64,000 bases of DNA, taken from NCBI GenBank assembly GCA_964367585.1, contig CAYIYH010000001.1, forward strand, positions 62,001 to 126,000, read 5' to 3'. Every line of letters starts with the position of its first letter. Positions within the stretch are counted from its first letter, which is position 1. Of this stretch, positions 17,131 to 26,297 are shown piece after piece. The position numbers were made by a program, and so were the translations under genes. The notes under the pieces are model-generated. The model searched no databases, was not told where the DNA came from, and worked only from the letters and a program-made list of their open reading frames with translations. The stretch comes from CAYJGJ01 sp964367585 (GTDB taxonomy: Bacteria > Bacillota > Clostridia > Peptostreptococcales > Anaerovoracaceae).

Positions 17131-20100
17131 TTAGGAATGCCTATTATCCTTAATTATCGACAATACCTTAATGATTTCACTTAGTTTATTTTTCGTATCA
17201 TGTTGCAACTCTATTAAAGGTTTTTTTCCAGCGCTAAACGTTGTCTTTCCATCAAATTCCTCTCCTATATAGACAAATGCATTAGGTGTTAAACAGTTCA
17301 CTTCATCAAAGTGGAATAAAATACTACTTTTACTCTCTTCAACCATAGGTATATTTAGTTCCTGACACAAGTGTCTAATTAGAGAAATCTTTAGAAGCTT
17401 TTCCGTTTGTATAGGTGGAATTCCAAATCTATCTATAAGTTCATCGAATAGATCTTGTAAATCCTCCGAATCACGGATTCTAGAAATTTTCTTATATACA
17501 TCTATCCTCAAATTTTCATTTTTGATATATGAATTCGGTATGTTACTTTCATCATTTAATGCTATTTTTACTTCTCTTTCTTTTACATCATCGACTTCCT
17601 GAGGAGCATCTCCTTTTAGTCTCTGCACCTCTTCGTCTATCAGTCTCCAATAGAGTTCGTATCCTATATTGTGCATGTGGCCAGATTGCTCACTTCCTAA
17701 TAGATTTCCTGCGCCCCTTATTTCCAAGTCACGCATAGCAACCTTAAATCCAGATCCTAATTCTGTAAAGTCTTTTATTGCCATTAGACGTTTCGTTGCT
17801 ATTTCAGATAAAACCTTATTTTTTTTGTACATTAAATAAGCGTATGCTATTTTATTGGATCGTCCCACACGCCCTCGCAACTGATATAGTTGTGACAACC
17901 CTAATCTGTCAGAATCCATTATAATTATGGTGTTTGCATTTGGAATATCTATCCCCGCTTCTATAATAGTAGTACAAACTAGGACATTAGCATCTCCCTC
18001 TATAAAATCTAGCATGACATTTTCTAGTGAATTTTCGTTCATCCTGCCATGGCCGACTACGACATTCGCTTCCGGTACTAGATCTTTTATCTTATCCGCC
18101 ACCGTGAATATGCCTGCAATTTTGTTATGAAGTATGAAAACTTGCCCGTCCCTATTAAGCTCTCTTCTTATTATATCCTTTATTGCATTGTAATCCTCTT
18201 CTACTACATACGTTTGAACAGGATATCTGTCATGGGGTGGCTCTTCTATCAAGCTTATGTCTTTTATCCCTGCAAGAGACATGTCCAATGTCCTCGGTAT
18301 AGGTGTGGCGGACAAATACAAAACGTCGACATTTTCCTTTAATTGCTTTATTTTTTCCTTGTGTGTAACTCCGAATCGTTGCTCTTCATCTATTACAAGT
18401 AAGCCCAAATTATTAAATGAAATGCCATTCAATAATAACATGTGTGTACCGACAATTAAATCCGTACTACCTTTGTCTATGCTTTTTATTATTTCAGCCT
18501 GTTCTTTTTTTGTCCTAAACCGTGATAACATATCTACATTAAATGGATATTTTTTGAATCGTTTATACAATGTATGGTAATGTTGATTGGCTAAAATGGT
18601 TGTTGGAACTAACACAGCACATTGTTTCCCAGAAGAAAGACACTTAAAAATTGCCCTTGCAGCAACTTCCGTTTTTCCATATCCTACATCTCCACAGAGG
18701 AGTCGATCCATCGCAATAGGCTTTTGCATATCCTCTTTGATTTCTTCTATTGCCCTTAGTTGGTCATCTGTCTCTGCATGATCAAAATCATCTTCCATTT
18801 CTTTTTGCCATATCGTATCTTCTTCAAAAGAATATCCATGGGCCATTTTTCGCTTTGCGAATAATTCGAGTAATTCACCAGCCATTTCGGCAATAGCAAC
18901 TTTTGCTTTTGCCTTTTTTTTCATCCAATCACTGCCAGCTAGACTGCTCAATTTTGGACTTGTTCCTTCGGAAGCAATGTATTTTTGTAGCAAGTCCATT
19001 TTTTCTACAGGGACAAATAGACAGTCGGTTCCTGCATATTTTATTTTTAGATAATCTTTTGTAACTTTCTCTACTGTCTGTTGCTCTACTGCCTCAAACC
19101 TTCCTATTCCATGGTATTCATGGACTATATAATCCCCGATTTTTATGTCTGTGAATACTTGTATCTTACTCTTTTTTTCTTTTTTCCTATTTGATTTCTT
19201 TCGATTTGAACGGAAAGATTTCGAGATATCACTTTCGCATATATAACATATTTTTTTCTCTGTAAATTCGAATCCTTTTGACAATGTCCCTATATGATAT
19301 CTTATTTTGGGACTATCGATGCTTAATTCTATAAAATCACGTATGTTTGTCAATTTATCCGCTGTATCCATTAGAATATTAATCTCGAAATTCTCATGTA
19401 TATAACTTTTGAGTTCGCTTTCTAGCAAATCTAAACTACCATTGAACATCATCATGTCCTTTGCCACTATACTGATGCTCTTGTCATACGTTGCAATTCC
19501 CTCTAGCTGGCTTTGAAATGGAGTGATTATATATAGCGGGCTATATTTGTAAATATCATATAGCTTACTTTTGTCTATATTCATTTTCCAATCGGCAGGA
19601 ATTACATATCCATCCTCTAGTAGTGCTTGGAAGTCTATTGCCGATGTACTCTCTTCATTTTTAACTATCTCTTCTACTACTTGTGGATTTTCAACAAAGA
19701 CACATCCGGGTTCAATATAATTCCAAATATACTCAGATGCATCTGGAAAATAGTGCAAATAATTGTCTAATACCTCTAGGTTGGTTTTATTATCTAAGTG
19801 CTCGCACAGTTCGTCTCTTCTCTTTATTAATTTTTCGATGATATCATCTGTACCGGACTTAATTTTTAATTCATTCGCGTGAAAAGTGTACTCCTCAGTT
19901 AAGCTTTCTCTCGCTGATTTGAAGTCCTCGTCTCGTATAATAAAATTGTTGCTTACATTGACTACAATTCTTGAAATATTGCTAATAGACCGCTGAGTAT
20001 CAATTTCGAAGGTCCTAATAGTATCTATCTCTATGTCGAATAATTCTATCCGATAAGGAGTTTCACTATCTATTGTAAAAATGTCTATTATACCGCCTCT

Positions 20101-20547
20101 TATTGAAAATTGCCCTTTTGCTTCAACATAGTCACACCTTTCGTAACCAAGTTTTATCAACTCGAGTTTTAATTCGTCAATATCTATCCTATCCGTTACT
20201 TTTAATTCTATCTGTCCGATATCAAAGTTTTTTCGAGAAATAACTTTCTTCATGGCACTAAGGATTGGAGAAATTACGATACAATCTTCTCCATTGCGTA
20301 TGGCTTTTAAGATTCGTATTCTCTCATGCATGATTTCTCTGCTTTTTGCAACATACTTAATAAAGTTATCTTCATGAGAAAATACATATATGTTTTTGGA
20401 CGAAAAAAAAGAAAGGTCTTCCGCCAAAGTTTTAGCTCGATTAAATGAATCGACTATTACTAAGTTGGGACCCTTTTCATTTGACATATCTGCAATTATA
20501 GGAGTTACCTGACTTCCTAATATTCCAGAAATATTCGTTATCCTCAT
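17131..20547 (-). CDS. mfd: Transcription-repair coupling factor
   Basis: An ATP-driven DNA translocase that removes RNA polymerase stalled at lesions and recruits UvrA. The 1138 residues cover the whole family layout: an N-terminal UvrB-like region (DYVEAKGQFSIRGGIIDIF near 140), the CarD-like RNA polymerase interaction domain (GDYIVHEYHGIGRFEAVE near 475), a RecG-like helicase (Walker A GDVGYGKTE near 620, DEEQRFG, LSATPIPRTL, and QLRGRVGRS in motif VI) and a TRCF C-terminal domain. Its ATG overlaps the pth stop by 4 nt (ATGA), the common pth-mfd pairing, so the two are co-expressed. Confidence 0.97.
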   Translation of the reverse strand: MRITNISGILGSQVTPIIADMSNEKGPNLVIVDSFNRAKTLAEDLSFFSSKNIYVFSHEDNFIKYVAKSREIMHERIRILKAIRNGEDCIVISPILSAMKKVISRKNFDIGQIELKVTDRIDIDELKLELIKLGYERCDYVEAKGQFSIRGGIIDIFTIDSETPYRIELFDIEIDTIRTFEIDTQRSISNISRIVVNVSNNFIIRDEDFKSARESLTEEYTFHANELKIKSGTDDIIEKLIKRRDELCEHLDNKTNLEVLDNYLHYFPDASEYIWNYIEPGCVFVENPQVVEEIVKNEESTSAIDFQALLEDGYVIPADWKMNIDKSKLYDIYKYSPLYIITPFQSQLEGIATYDKSISIVAKDMMMFNGSLDLLESELKSYIHENFEINILMDTADKLTNIRDFIELSIDSPKIRYHIGTLSKGFEFTEKKICYICESDISKSFRSNRKKSNRKKEKKSKIQVFTDIKIGDYIVHEYHGIGRFEAVEQQTVEKVTKDYLKIKYAGTDCLFVPVEKMDLLQKYIASEGTSPKLSSLAGSDWMKKKAKAKVAIAEMAGELLELFAKRKMAHGYSFEEDTIWQKEMEDDFDHAETDDQLRAIEEIKEDMQKPIAMDRLLCGDVGYGKTEVAARAIFKCLSSGKQCAVLVPTTILANQHYHTLYKRFKKYPFNVDMLSRFRTKKEQAEIIKSIDKGSTDLIVGTHMLLLNGISFNNLGLLVIDEEQRFGVTHKEKIKQLKENVDVLYLSATPIPRTLDMSLAGIKDISLIEEPPHDRYPVQTYVVEEDYNAIKDIIRRELNRDGQVFILHNKIAGIFTVADKIKDLVPEANVVVGHGRMNENSLENVMLDFIEGDANVLVCTTIIEAGIDIPNANTIIIMDSDRLGLSQLYQLRGRVGRSNKIAYAYLMYKKNKVLSEIATKRLMAIKDFTELGSGFKVAMRDLEIRGAGNLLGSEQSGHMHNIGYELYWRLIDEEVQRLKGDAPQEVDDVKEREVKIALNDESNIPNSYIKNENLRIDVYKKISRIRDSEDLQDLFDELIDRFGIPPIQTEKLLKISLIRHLCQELNIPMVEESKSSILFHFDEVNCLTPNAFVYIGEEFDGKTTFSAGKKPLIELQHDTKNKLSEIIKVLSIIKDNRHS

Positions 20548-21134
20548 ATTATCACACCCTCAGATTTATTCTTTTTTGAATTATGAATATTCATAGCTTT
20601 ATCTATCCCTACTGTCACTATATCAAATATGCTTTCTGCAGCAGAGGTCGTTCCTTTATCTAATATTTCTTTATCTTTTTTAGAAATAGAACCACCAATT
20701 ACATAACTAATAATATTCTGTTTGTGTTCGGTGCCAATCCCCACTCGGATTCTTATAAAGTTTTTAGAATTAATGCTAGAAACAACCGACCTCATTCCGT
20801 TGTGAGTGCCCGCACCTCCTGATTTTCTGATGCGAATATTCCCTTGAGAAATATCGATGTCGTCATATATTACTATTAGATTTTCAGTGCTAAGCTTGTA
20901 ATATGATAATAACTCAAAAACAGCTTCGCCGCTCAAATTCATATATGTCTGTGGCTTAACAAGCACAATTTTTTCGCCAGCAATATTTGCCTCACCTATT
21001 AGTGATTTAGCTTTAATTTTATTGACTTTTACTCCCAGCTCATGAGCGATTTTGTCTATAGCCACAAACCCCATATTGTGTCTCGTTTTTTCGTATTGCT
21101 TGCCAGGATTTCCTAGGCCTACTATAATATACAT
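20544..21134 (-). CDS. pth: Peptidyl-tRNA hydrolase
   Basis: Releases peptides from peptidyl-tRNA that dropped off the ribosome. The 196 residues hold GLGNPGKQYEKTRHNMGF (catalytic His in the last part, Asn at GNPG), KPQTYMNLSGE, the catalytic aspartate in VIYDDID, and GGAGTHNGMRS. GGAAAG lies upstream of ATG 21134. It sits between prs and mfd, its usual Firmicute neighbourhood, 148 bp after prs. Confidence 0.96.
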   Translation of the reverse strand: MYIIVGLGNPGKQYEKTRHNMGFVAIDKIAHELGVKVNKIKAKSLIGEANIAGEKIVLVKPQTYMNLSGEAVFELLSYYKLSTENLIVIYDDIDISQGNIRIRKSGGAGTHNGMRSVVSSINSKNFIRIRVGIGTEHKQNIISYVIGGSISKKDKEILDKGTTSAAESIFDIVTVGIDKAMNIHNSKKNKSEGVII

Positions 21135-21213
21135 TTATTTTCTTTCCACATTTTTCATCTATTTACAAGGTAAACAGTGAATCATTTAATTCGAGACTAA
21201 TTCAGCTTACTTT

Positions 21214-21237
21214 ATTAATCGATAATTATCGATTAAT
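21214..21237. repeat. 24-bp perfect palindrome between prs and pth
   Basis: The 24 bases are identical to their own reverse complement, with half-site ATTAATCGATAA. As RNA it would be a loop-less or tetraloop hairpin, but neither strand has a following U-run, so it is a poor terminator. A dimeric protein-binding site in front of pth-mfd is a reasonable reading. No regulator family is assigned. Confidence 0.6.
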
Positions 21238-21282
21238 ATGTGCAAAATTAAGAGATAAGTTCTATTATGTAGTGGCTATATG

Positions 21283-22224
21283 CTAAATATCAAACAACTT
21301 GCTTACAGAATCATTAGTAAATATTCGAGTAATGGCATCCGCGAACAAAGGTGCAACAGACAAAGTAACAAACTTATCTAGCATTTTATGGTCATCGAGT
21401 AAAATAGTATTTAAAAGGACTACCTCTTCTATCACGGAGTCTTGCAATCTCTCTATCGCCTTTCCGGATAAAACAGGGTGGGTAGCAGCAGCATACACTC
21501 TTTTTGCTCCCATTTTCATGATTGCTTCTGCGGCATTACATATTGTTCCAGCAGTATCTATCATGTCATCTAAGAGGATACAATTTCTTCCTTCAACATC
21601 CCCAACAATATTCATTATTTCACTTTGGTTTGCTGCCGGCCTTCTTTTGTCTATTATTGCTATGGGACTGTCTAATAATTCGGCAAAGTTTCTAGCCCTC
21701 GCAACGCTGCCATGGTCAGGCGAGACAATAGTCAAATCATCCAATTTTTTGTCTCTATAATAATCTACAATAATAGGAATTCCTCTAAGATGATCTACCG
21801 GAATATCAAAATATCCTTGTATCTGATTTGCATGCAAATCCATTGAGACCACTCTGTCTGCACCCGCAGCTGCAATCAAATTAGCAACAAGTTTGGCAGT
21901 AATTGGATCTCTCGCTTTTGCTTTTCTATCTTGCCTAGCATATCCAAAATATGGGATAACTGCGTTGATACGTCCGGCAGACGCTCTTCTCATTGCGTCT
22001 ATCATAATAAGGAGCTCCATAAGGTTCTCATTGACTGGTTCGCTTGTAGATTGTACGATATACACGTCCACGCCACGGACGGTTTCCCAAATACTAACAG
22101 ATATTTCTCCATCACTAAACTTGTTTACAGTAGCTTTTCCCAACTGTTTCCCCATTATTTTTGCAATTTCATCTGCTAATTCAATATTTGAATTTCCCGC
22201 GAAGATTTTGTAATTCGAGAACAT
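21283..22224 (-). CDS. prs: Ribose-phosphate pyrophosphokinase
   Basis: Makes PRPP from ribose-5-phosphate and ATP for nucleotide, His and Trp synthesis. The 313 residues are normal for class I enzymes: the signature around residues 125-140 with SMDLHANQIQGYF, the flexible-loop/ADP region DKRRPA, and the PRPP-binding NCILLDDMIDTAGTICNA near 215-230. AAGGGG precedes ATG 22224. It follows the GlmU-like gene by 18 bp; glmU-prs adjacency is conserved in Firmicutes, which supports the identification of that neighbour. Confidence 0.97.
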   Translation of the reverse strand: MFSNYKIFAGNSNIELADEIAKIMGKQLGKATVNKFSDGEISVSIWETVRGVDVYIVQSTSEPVNENLMELLIMIDAMRRASAGRINAVIPYFGYARQDRKAKARDPITAKLVANLIAAAGADRVVSMDLHANQIQGYFDIPVDHLRGIPIIVDYYRDKKLDDLTIVSPDHGSVARARNFAELLDSPIAIIDKRRPAANQSEIMNIVGDVEGRNCILLDDMIDTAGTICNAAEAIMKMGAKRVYAAATHPVLSGKAIERLQDSVIEEVVLLNTILLDDHKMLDKFVTLSVAPLFADAITRIFTNDSVSKLFDI

Positions 22225-22242
22225 TATTAACCCCTTTTCTTT

Positions 22243-22950
22243 TTATTTTTTTGTACGATTATTTTTTTTTGAAACCCAATCTTCGATGTTAGACTGTCGT
22301 TGCCTTGCAATAGCAAGTGCATTTTCATTTACGTCTTCCGTGATAGTAGAACCTGCGGCAACATATGCGCCTGATTTAACTGTGACAGGAGAGACTAGGT
22401 TTACATTACATCCCACAAAAGCATTATCTTCTACAGTTGAACGAGCCTTGTTCGTTCCGTCATAATTAACAAAGACAACACCACAGCCAAGATTAACATT
22501 TTCACCAACGTCGGCATCCCCTATATATGTAAGATGTGAAGCCTTAGAACCATCGCCCATGTTTGAGTTTTTTACTTCGACAAAATCGCCTATTTTACAT
22601 TTTTTTCCTACCTTACTTTTTGGTCTCAAATATGCAAATGGTCCAACAGTTGTTTGATCTCCGACTTCGCTGTCGACCAAGACTGAACTTTCTATACTCA
22701 CATCGTCTCCGATTATAGTATTGCTTATGCGAGTTGATTGCATAATAGTACAATTCTCACCAATTTTACTTCCTGATTGAATCGTAACGTTAGGTCCAAT
22801 AAGGGTACCTTTTCCTATAGTAACATCTTCATCAATATACACAGTGTTAATGTCAACAAAATTCACACCTTGCGACATATGCTCCAAATTGATTTGTCTC
22901 CTTTTTTCTTCCATCTTCTTTACTTTTTCTACAGCATTCGAGATATCCAT
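22243..22950 (-). CDS. Stand-alone GlmU-type acetyltransferase domain (left-handed beta helix)
   Basis: 235 residues aligning only with the C-terminal half of bifunctional GlmU, which acetylates glucosamine-1-phosphate before uridylylation. Residues 1-30 match the linker (EEKRRQINLEHMSQGVNFVD). Hexapeptide repeats follow, and acetyltransferase residues look present: FVEVKNS, SHLTYIGDA (catalytic His), VNYDG, AAGSTIT and the C-terminal ALAIARQRQ. The N-terminal pyrophosphorylase domain is absent, and only 56 bp separate the start from the next gene, so it was not lost by a local frameshift. The prs neighbour supports a GlmU origin. Uridylyltransferase activity must come from elsewhere in the genome. 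Confidence 0.85.
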   Translation of the reverse strand: MDISNAVEKVKKMEEKRRQINLEHMSQGVNFVDINTVYIDEDVTIGKGTLIGPNVTIQSGSKIGENCTIMQSTRISNTIIGDDVSIESSVLVDSEVGDQTTVGPFAYLRPKSKVGKKCKIGDFVEVKNSNMGDGSKASHLTYIGDADVGENVNLGCGVVFVNYDGTNKARSTVEDNAFVGCNVNLVSPVTVKSGAYVAAGSTITEDVNENALAIARQRQSNIEDWVSKKNNRTKK

Positions 22951-23006
22951 TTTTCACCTTTCATTTTCAAGACATTGTGCATTACTAGGTCAACACAACA
23001 ATTATT

Positions 23007-23636
23007 TTATACTTTACGAGCATGCACAAATTCAACAAACATCTTTACTATTTCAAGTATTTCATCGTAGGATAATGTTCCCGTGTTTAAACACAGATCA
23101 TAATTCTTTGCACTTCCCCACTCTGTTCCCGTATTGTACTTGTAGTATTCTCGTCGTTCCTTATCCTTTTTTTCTATGATCTTGATGCTTTCTGCCCTTG
23201 TGCTATTATTCAATTCAGACTCTCTCTTTATACAATCTTCAAGAGACGCGTAACAAAAGATCCTAATGGCATTTTTATAATCTTTTAGGATATAATCCGC
23301 ACATCTTCCCAAAATAACACAAGATTGTTCTTCTGCTAACTCTTTAATTACTTTTGCTTGATAATTAAAAAGATTATCTGCGGAAGTATAGTCACTATTA
23401 TCTGCCGGAAGAACTTCATCAAGTTCAATTTTTTTTCTCCGCTTGAATAAAGAAGGTTTCTTTATGCTTTCCTCCGCTTCCCAGAATATTTTTTCATTTA
23501 TGCCACTTTTTTCAGAAGCAATGCTCAATATTTCCTTGTCGTAATATTCAACACCCAATTCTTTTGCAAGCATTTTCCCCATGGTTCGTCCACCACTGCC
23601 ATAAGTCCTTGATATCGTTATTACGTATTTTTCCAT
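23007..23636 (-). CDS. Cytidylate kinase-like family protein
   Basis: A 209-residue P-loop protein of the cytidylate-kinase-2 family common in Clostridia. The N-terminal VITISRTYGSGGRTMGKMLAKEL contains a loose GSGGRTMG P-loop; VEYYDKEIL and VILGRCADYIL follow; the C-terminal part has KKDKERREYYKYNTG, like the CMP-kinase lid. True CMP kinase activity is uncertain because this family differs from Cmk. GAGGA precedes ATG 23636. It sits 9 bp downstream of livF and may be co-transcribed with the transporter. Confidence 0.75.
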   Translation of the reverse strand: MEKYVITISRTYGSGGRTMGKMLAKELGVEYYDKEILSIASEKSGINEKIFWEAEESIKKPSLFKRRKKIELDEVLPADNSDYTSADNLFNYQAKVIKELAEEQSCVILGRCADYILKDYKNAIRIFCYASLEDCIKRESELNNSTRAESIKIIEKKDKERREYYKYNTGTEWGSAKNYDLCLNTGTLSYDEILEIVKMFVEFVHARKV

Positions 23637-23645
23637 CTGAAATCC

Positions 23646-24359
23646 TCACATTTCACCTAAATACACTTTTTTTACCATTTCATTATCCAATAGTTCATCT
23701 GCATTACCTTCTAGTATTATATTCCCCGTTTCTAACACATATGCTCTATTCGCAATGGACAACGCTTTTTTTGCATTTTGCTCTACCAACAGTATCGTAG
23801 TCCCTTCTTCATTTAGTTCTTTGATAATATCAAATATTTCATTTACATATATTGGGGATAGTCCCATAGATGGCTCATCCATGAGCAATATATGCGGTTT
23901 ACTCATCAATGCTCTCCCAATAGCAAGCATCTGTTGCTCTCCTCCTGACAATGTGCCTGACATCTGATTATGTCTCTCTTTTAGCCTTGGAAATCTATTA
24001 TAAACTGTTTCTAACGTATTTTCAATTTCATTTTTATCTTTTCTTGTAAAAGCACCTAATTTTAGGTTTTGGTACACACTCAAATTGGCAAAAACACGAC
24101 GCCCTTCTGGGATGTGAGCCATTCCTTTTGAAACAATCCTATCTGCACTTGCTTTTGTAATATCAATATTCTCAAATTTAATATTTCCTTCACGAACAGG
24201 AATTAAACCAGATACAGCATGCAATATTGATGTTTTTCCTGCGCCATTTGCTCCTATAAGAGTAATGACCTCTCCTTTATTCACACAAAAAGAAATCCCT
24301 TTGACGGCTTGAATCATTCCATAATATACTTTCAAATTATCTACTTCAAGCATCGACAT
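23646..24359 (-). CDS. livF: Branched-chain amino acid ABC transporter ATP-binding protein LivF
   Basis: One of two ATPases energising a Liv-type importer. Walker A GANGAGKTS near residue 38, the ABC signature LSGGEQQMLAIGRAL near 140, Walker B ILLMDEPSMGL, and the H-loop position occupied by EQN as is usual in LivF (VEQNAKKAL). ATG 24359 has AGGAGG 7 nt upstream; an in-frame TTG two codons earlier is less likely. It is the last transporter gene, immediately after livG. Confidence 0.95.
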   Translation of the reverse strand: MSMLEVDNLKVYYGMIQAVKGISFCVNKGEVITLIGANGAGKTSILHAVSGLIPVREGNIKFENIDITKASADRIVSKGMAHIPEGRRVFANLSVYQNLKLGAFTRKDKNEIENTLETVYNRFPRLKERHNQMSGTLSGGEQQMLAIGRALMSKPHILLMDEPSMGLSPIYVNEIFDIIKELNEEGTTILLVEQNAKKALSIANRAYVLETGNIILEGNADELLDNEMVKKVYLGEM

Positions 24360-24370
24360 CGTCAATCCTC

Positions 24371-25129
24371 CTATTCACCTAAATAAGCCTTTATTACATC
24401 TTCATTTTTCATAACATCTTCTGTCTTTCCGCTACAAAGTGTCTGTCCAAAATTCAAAACAGTGATTTCTTCACAAATCCCTGTGACAAATTTCATGTCA
24501 TGTTCTATAAGTAATATAGTAATATCGAATTTGTCTCTTATAAACTTAATGGTCTCCATCAACTCATTTGTTTCATTCGGATTCATCCCTGCTGCCGGCT
24601 CATCTAGCAAAAGAAACTTAGGGTTACTTGCAAGCGCCCTTGCTATTTCTAATTTACGTTGCTTTCCATATGGCAAATTAGTAGCGATAGTATCGGCACT
24701 GTCTTCCAAGCCCATTATTTGTAATATACTCAATGCATCTTCATGCATATTTTTTTCCGCCTTATAAAACCGTGGTGTCCTAAATATACTTGCGAAAACA
24801 CTGTAAGTATGAATATTATGCAATCCAATCTTAACATTGTCTATTGCTGTTAGCTTATGAAATAATCTTATATTCTGAAATGTCCTTGCTACACCTGCCT
24901 TAGATATTTGCTCGGTAGATAGACCAGAAATAACTTGTCCATCTAGCTTAATTACACCATTAGTCGGTTTGTATACACCTGTTAATAAATTAAATATAGT
25001 GGTTTTTCCCGCCCCATTTGGGCCGATTAGACCATATAATTGTCCCTTATTAACAGTCAAGTTGAAACTGTCAACTGCACGAAGTCCTCCAAAGGAGATT
25101 CCGAGCGATTTCACTTCTAGTAATGCCAT
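24371..25129 (-). CDS. livG: Branched-chain amino acid ABC transporter ATP-binding protein LivG
   Basis: Partner ATPase of LivF. Walker A GPNGAGKTTIFN near residue 36, the LivG-type GVARTFQNIRLF, signature region LPYGKQRKLEIARALA, Walker B FLLLDEPAAGMNP and H-loop IEHDMKFV. The 252-residue length is typical. GGAAAGG lies upstream of ATG 25129, 4 bp after livM. Confidence 0.95.
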   Translation of the reverse strand: MALLEVKSLGISFGGLRAVDSFNLTVNKGQLYGLIGPNGAGKTTIFNLLTGVYKPTNGVIKLDGQVISGLSTEQISKAGVARTFQNIRLFHKLTAIDNVKIGLHNIHTYSVFASIFRTPRFYKAEKNMHEDALSILQIMGLEDSADTIATNLPYGKQRKLEIARALASNPKFLLLDEPAAGMNPNETNELMETIKFIRDKFDITILLIEHDMKFVTGICEEITVLNFGQTLCSGKTEDVMKNEDVIKAYLGE

Positions 25130-25133
25130 CTCG

Positions 25134-26276
25134 TTATATTCCTTTCCTAACTTGCAGCTTTGACCTCATAGTAGCCGACGCTTTTTTTCTAAACTCTAAT
25201 GCCGCAGGCGCCCAGTTGAACAACATCATTATTATTAAAGCAAACGCATATATAAGCATTCTATAGTCATTTAAGTCCCTCAGCAGCTCAGGCAACAGTG
25301 TTAATACTACTGCACTGATTAACGATCCCCTAATGCTACCAATTCCCCCCAGCACTACAAAAACTAGTATCATAATAGACATATTATAGCCAAAAGTATC
25401 TGTTGTAGCCATCAACGAACTAATATTATGAGAATAGAGCGCACCTGCAATTCCAGCAAGAGATGCCGCTGTTGTAAATGCAATCATCTTATACTTAGTT
25501 ACATTGATTCCGAGACTTTCCGCTGCGATCCTATTATCACGTATAGCCATTATTGCTCTGCCTGTCCTGCTATTGATTATATTTAGTATTATTATTAACG
25601 ATATCAGCAAGAATACGACTGCTAATAAAAATGTAGCATCGCGAGGAGTTCCTGTAATTCCCTGCGGGCCTTTTACAATTACTTCTCCCGCTTGTGATAA
25701 ATTTAAATCGATTGTGTTCGTAGTAGAAAAGTGAATGCCATTTTCATCTTGACCAATATACAAAATATTTGTAACATTCTTGATTATTTCTCCAAAACCA
25801 AGGGTTACAATCGCGAGATAGTCTCCACGAAGTCTAAGAACCGGCATGCCGATAATAAACCCAAACAATCCTGCCATGACTGCACCCACCACGACTGCAA
25901 GAACAAATCTTATAAGAGATAATTGAATTGTATCCTGGAAAAGATGTGAAAAAATTGCACTAGAAAATGCACCTACACACATGAATCCGGCATGACCTAA
26001 ACTGAGTTCGCCTGAAATTCCAACTACTAAGTTTAGAGACACTGCAAGGATAGCATATACACAAAGTGGCACCAACAATCCTTCGATAAGATTGCTTAAC
26101 CCACCTGTAATCGTAATGGCTTGCACAAGCAAAAATACGGCAAGAACAATTCCATATGTGATGAAATTATTCTTTGAAACTCGCGTTATATTATTTCTAA
26201 CAATTGGTAATTTTGAATCTCCAGGATTTATATCAATTGCCTCTGTCTTTTTGTTTGATGAACTTTTCCGAATCAT
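25134..26276 (-). CDS. livM: Branched-chain amino acid ABC transporter permease LivM
   Basis: Integral membrane permease with about nine to ten hydrophobic segments. The LivM signature VSLNLVVGISGELSLGHAGFMCVGA lies near residues 78-102 and GDYLAIVTLGFGEI near 150. A polar N-terminal extension of about 40 residues (two Lys-rich stretches) precedes the first membrane span and is longer than in most LivM proteins. GGAGA precedes ATG 26276; livH lies 21 bp upstream. Confidence 0.94.
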   Translation of the reverse strand: MIRKSSSNKKTEAIDINPGDSKLPIVRNNITRVSKNNFITYGIVLAVFLLVQAITITGGLSNLIEGLLVPLCVYAILAVSLNLVVGISGELSLGHAGFMCVGAFSSAIFSHLFQDTIQLSLIRFVLAVVVGAVMAGLFGFIIGMPVLRLRGDYLAIVTLGFGEIIKNVTNILYIGQDENGIHFSTTNTIDLNLSQAGEVIVKGPQGITGTPRDATFLLAVVFLLISLIIILNIINSRTGRAIMAIRDNRIAAESLGINVTKYKMIAFTTAASLAGIAGALYSHNISSLMATTDTFGYNMSIMILVFVVLGGIGSIRGSLISAVVLTLLPELLRDLNDYRMLIYAFALIIMMLFNWAPAALEFRKKASATMRSKLQVRKGI

Positions 26277-26297
26277 ATATATCTCCGTTATATTATT

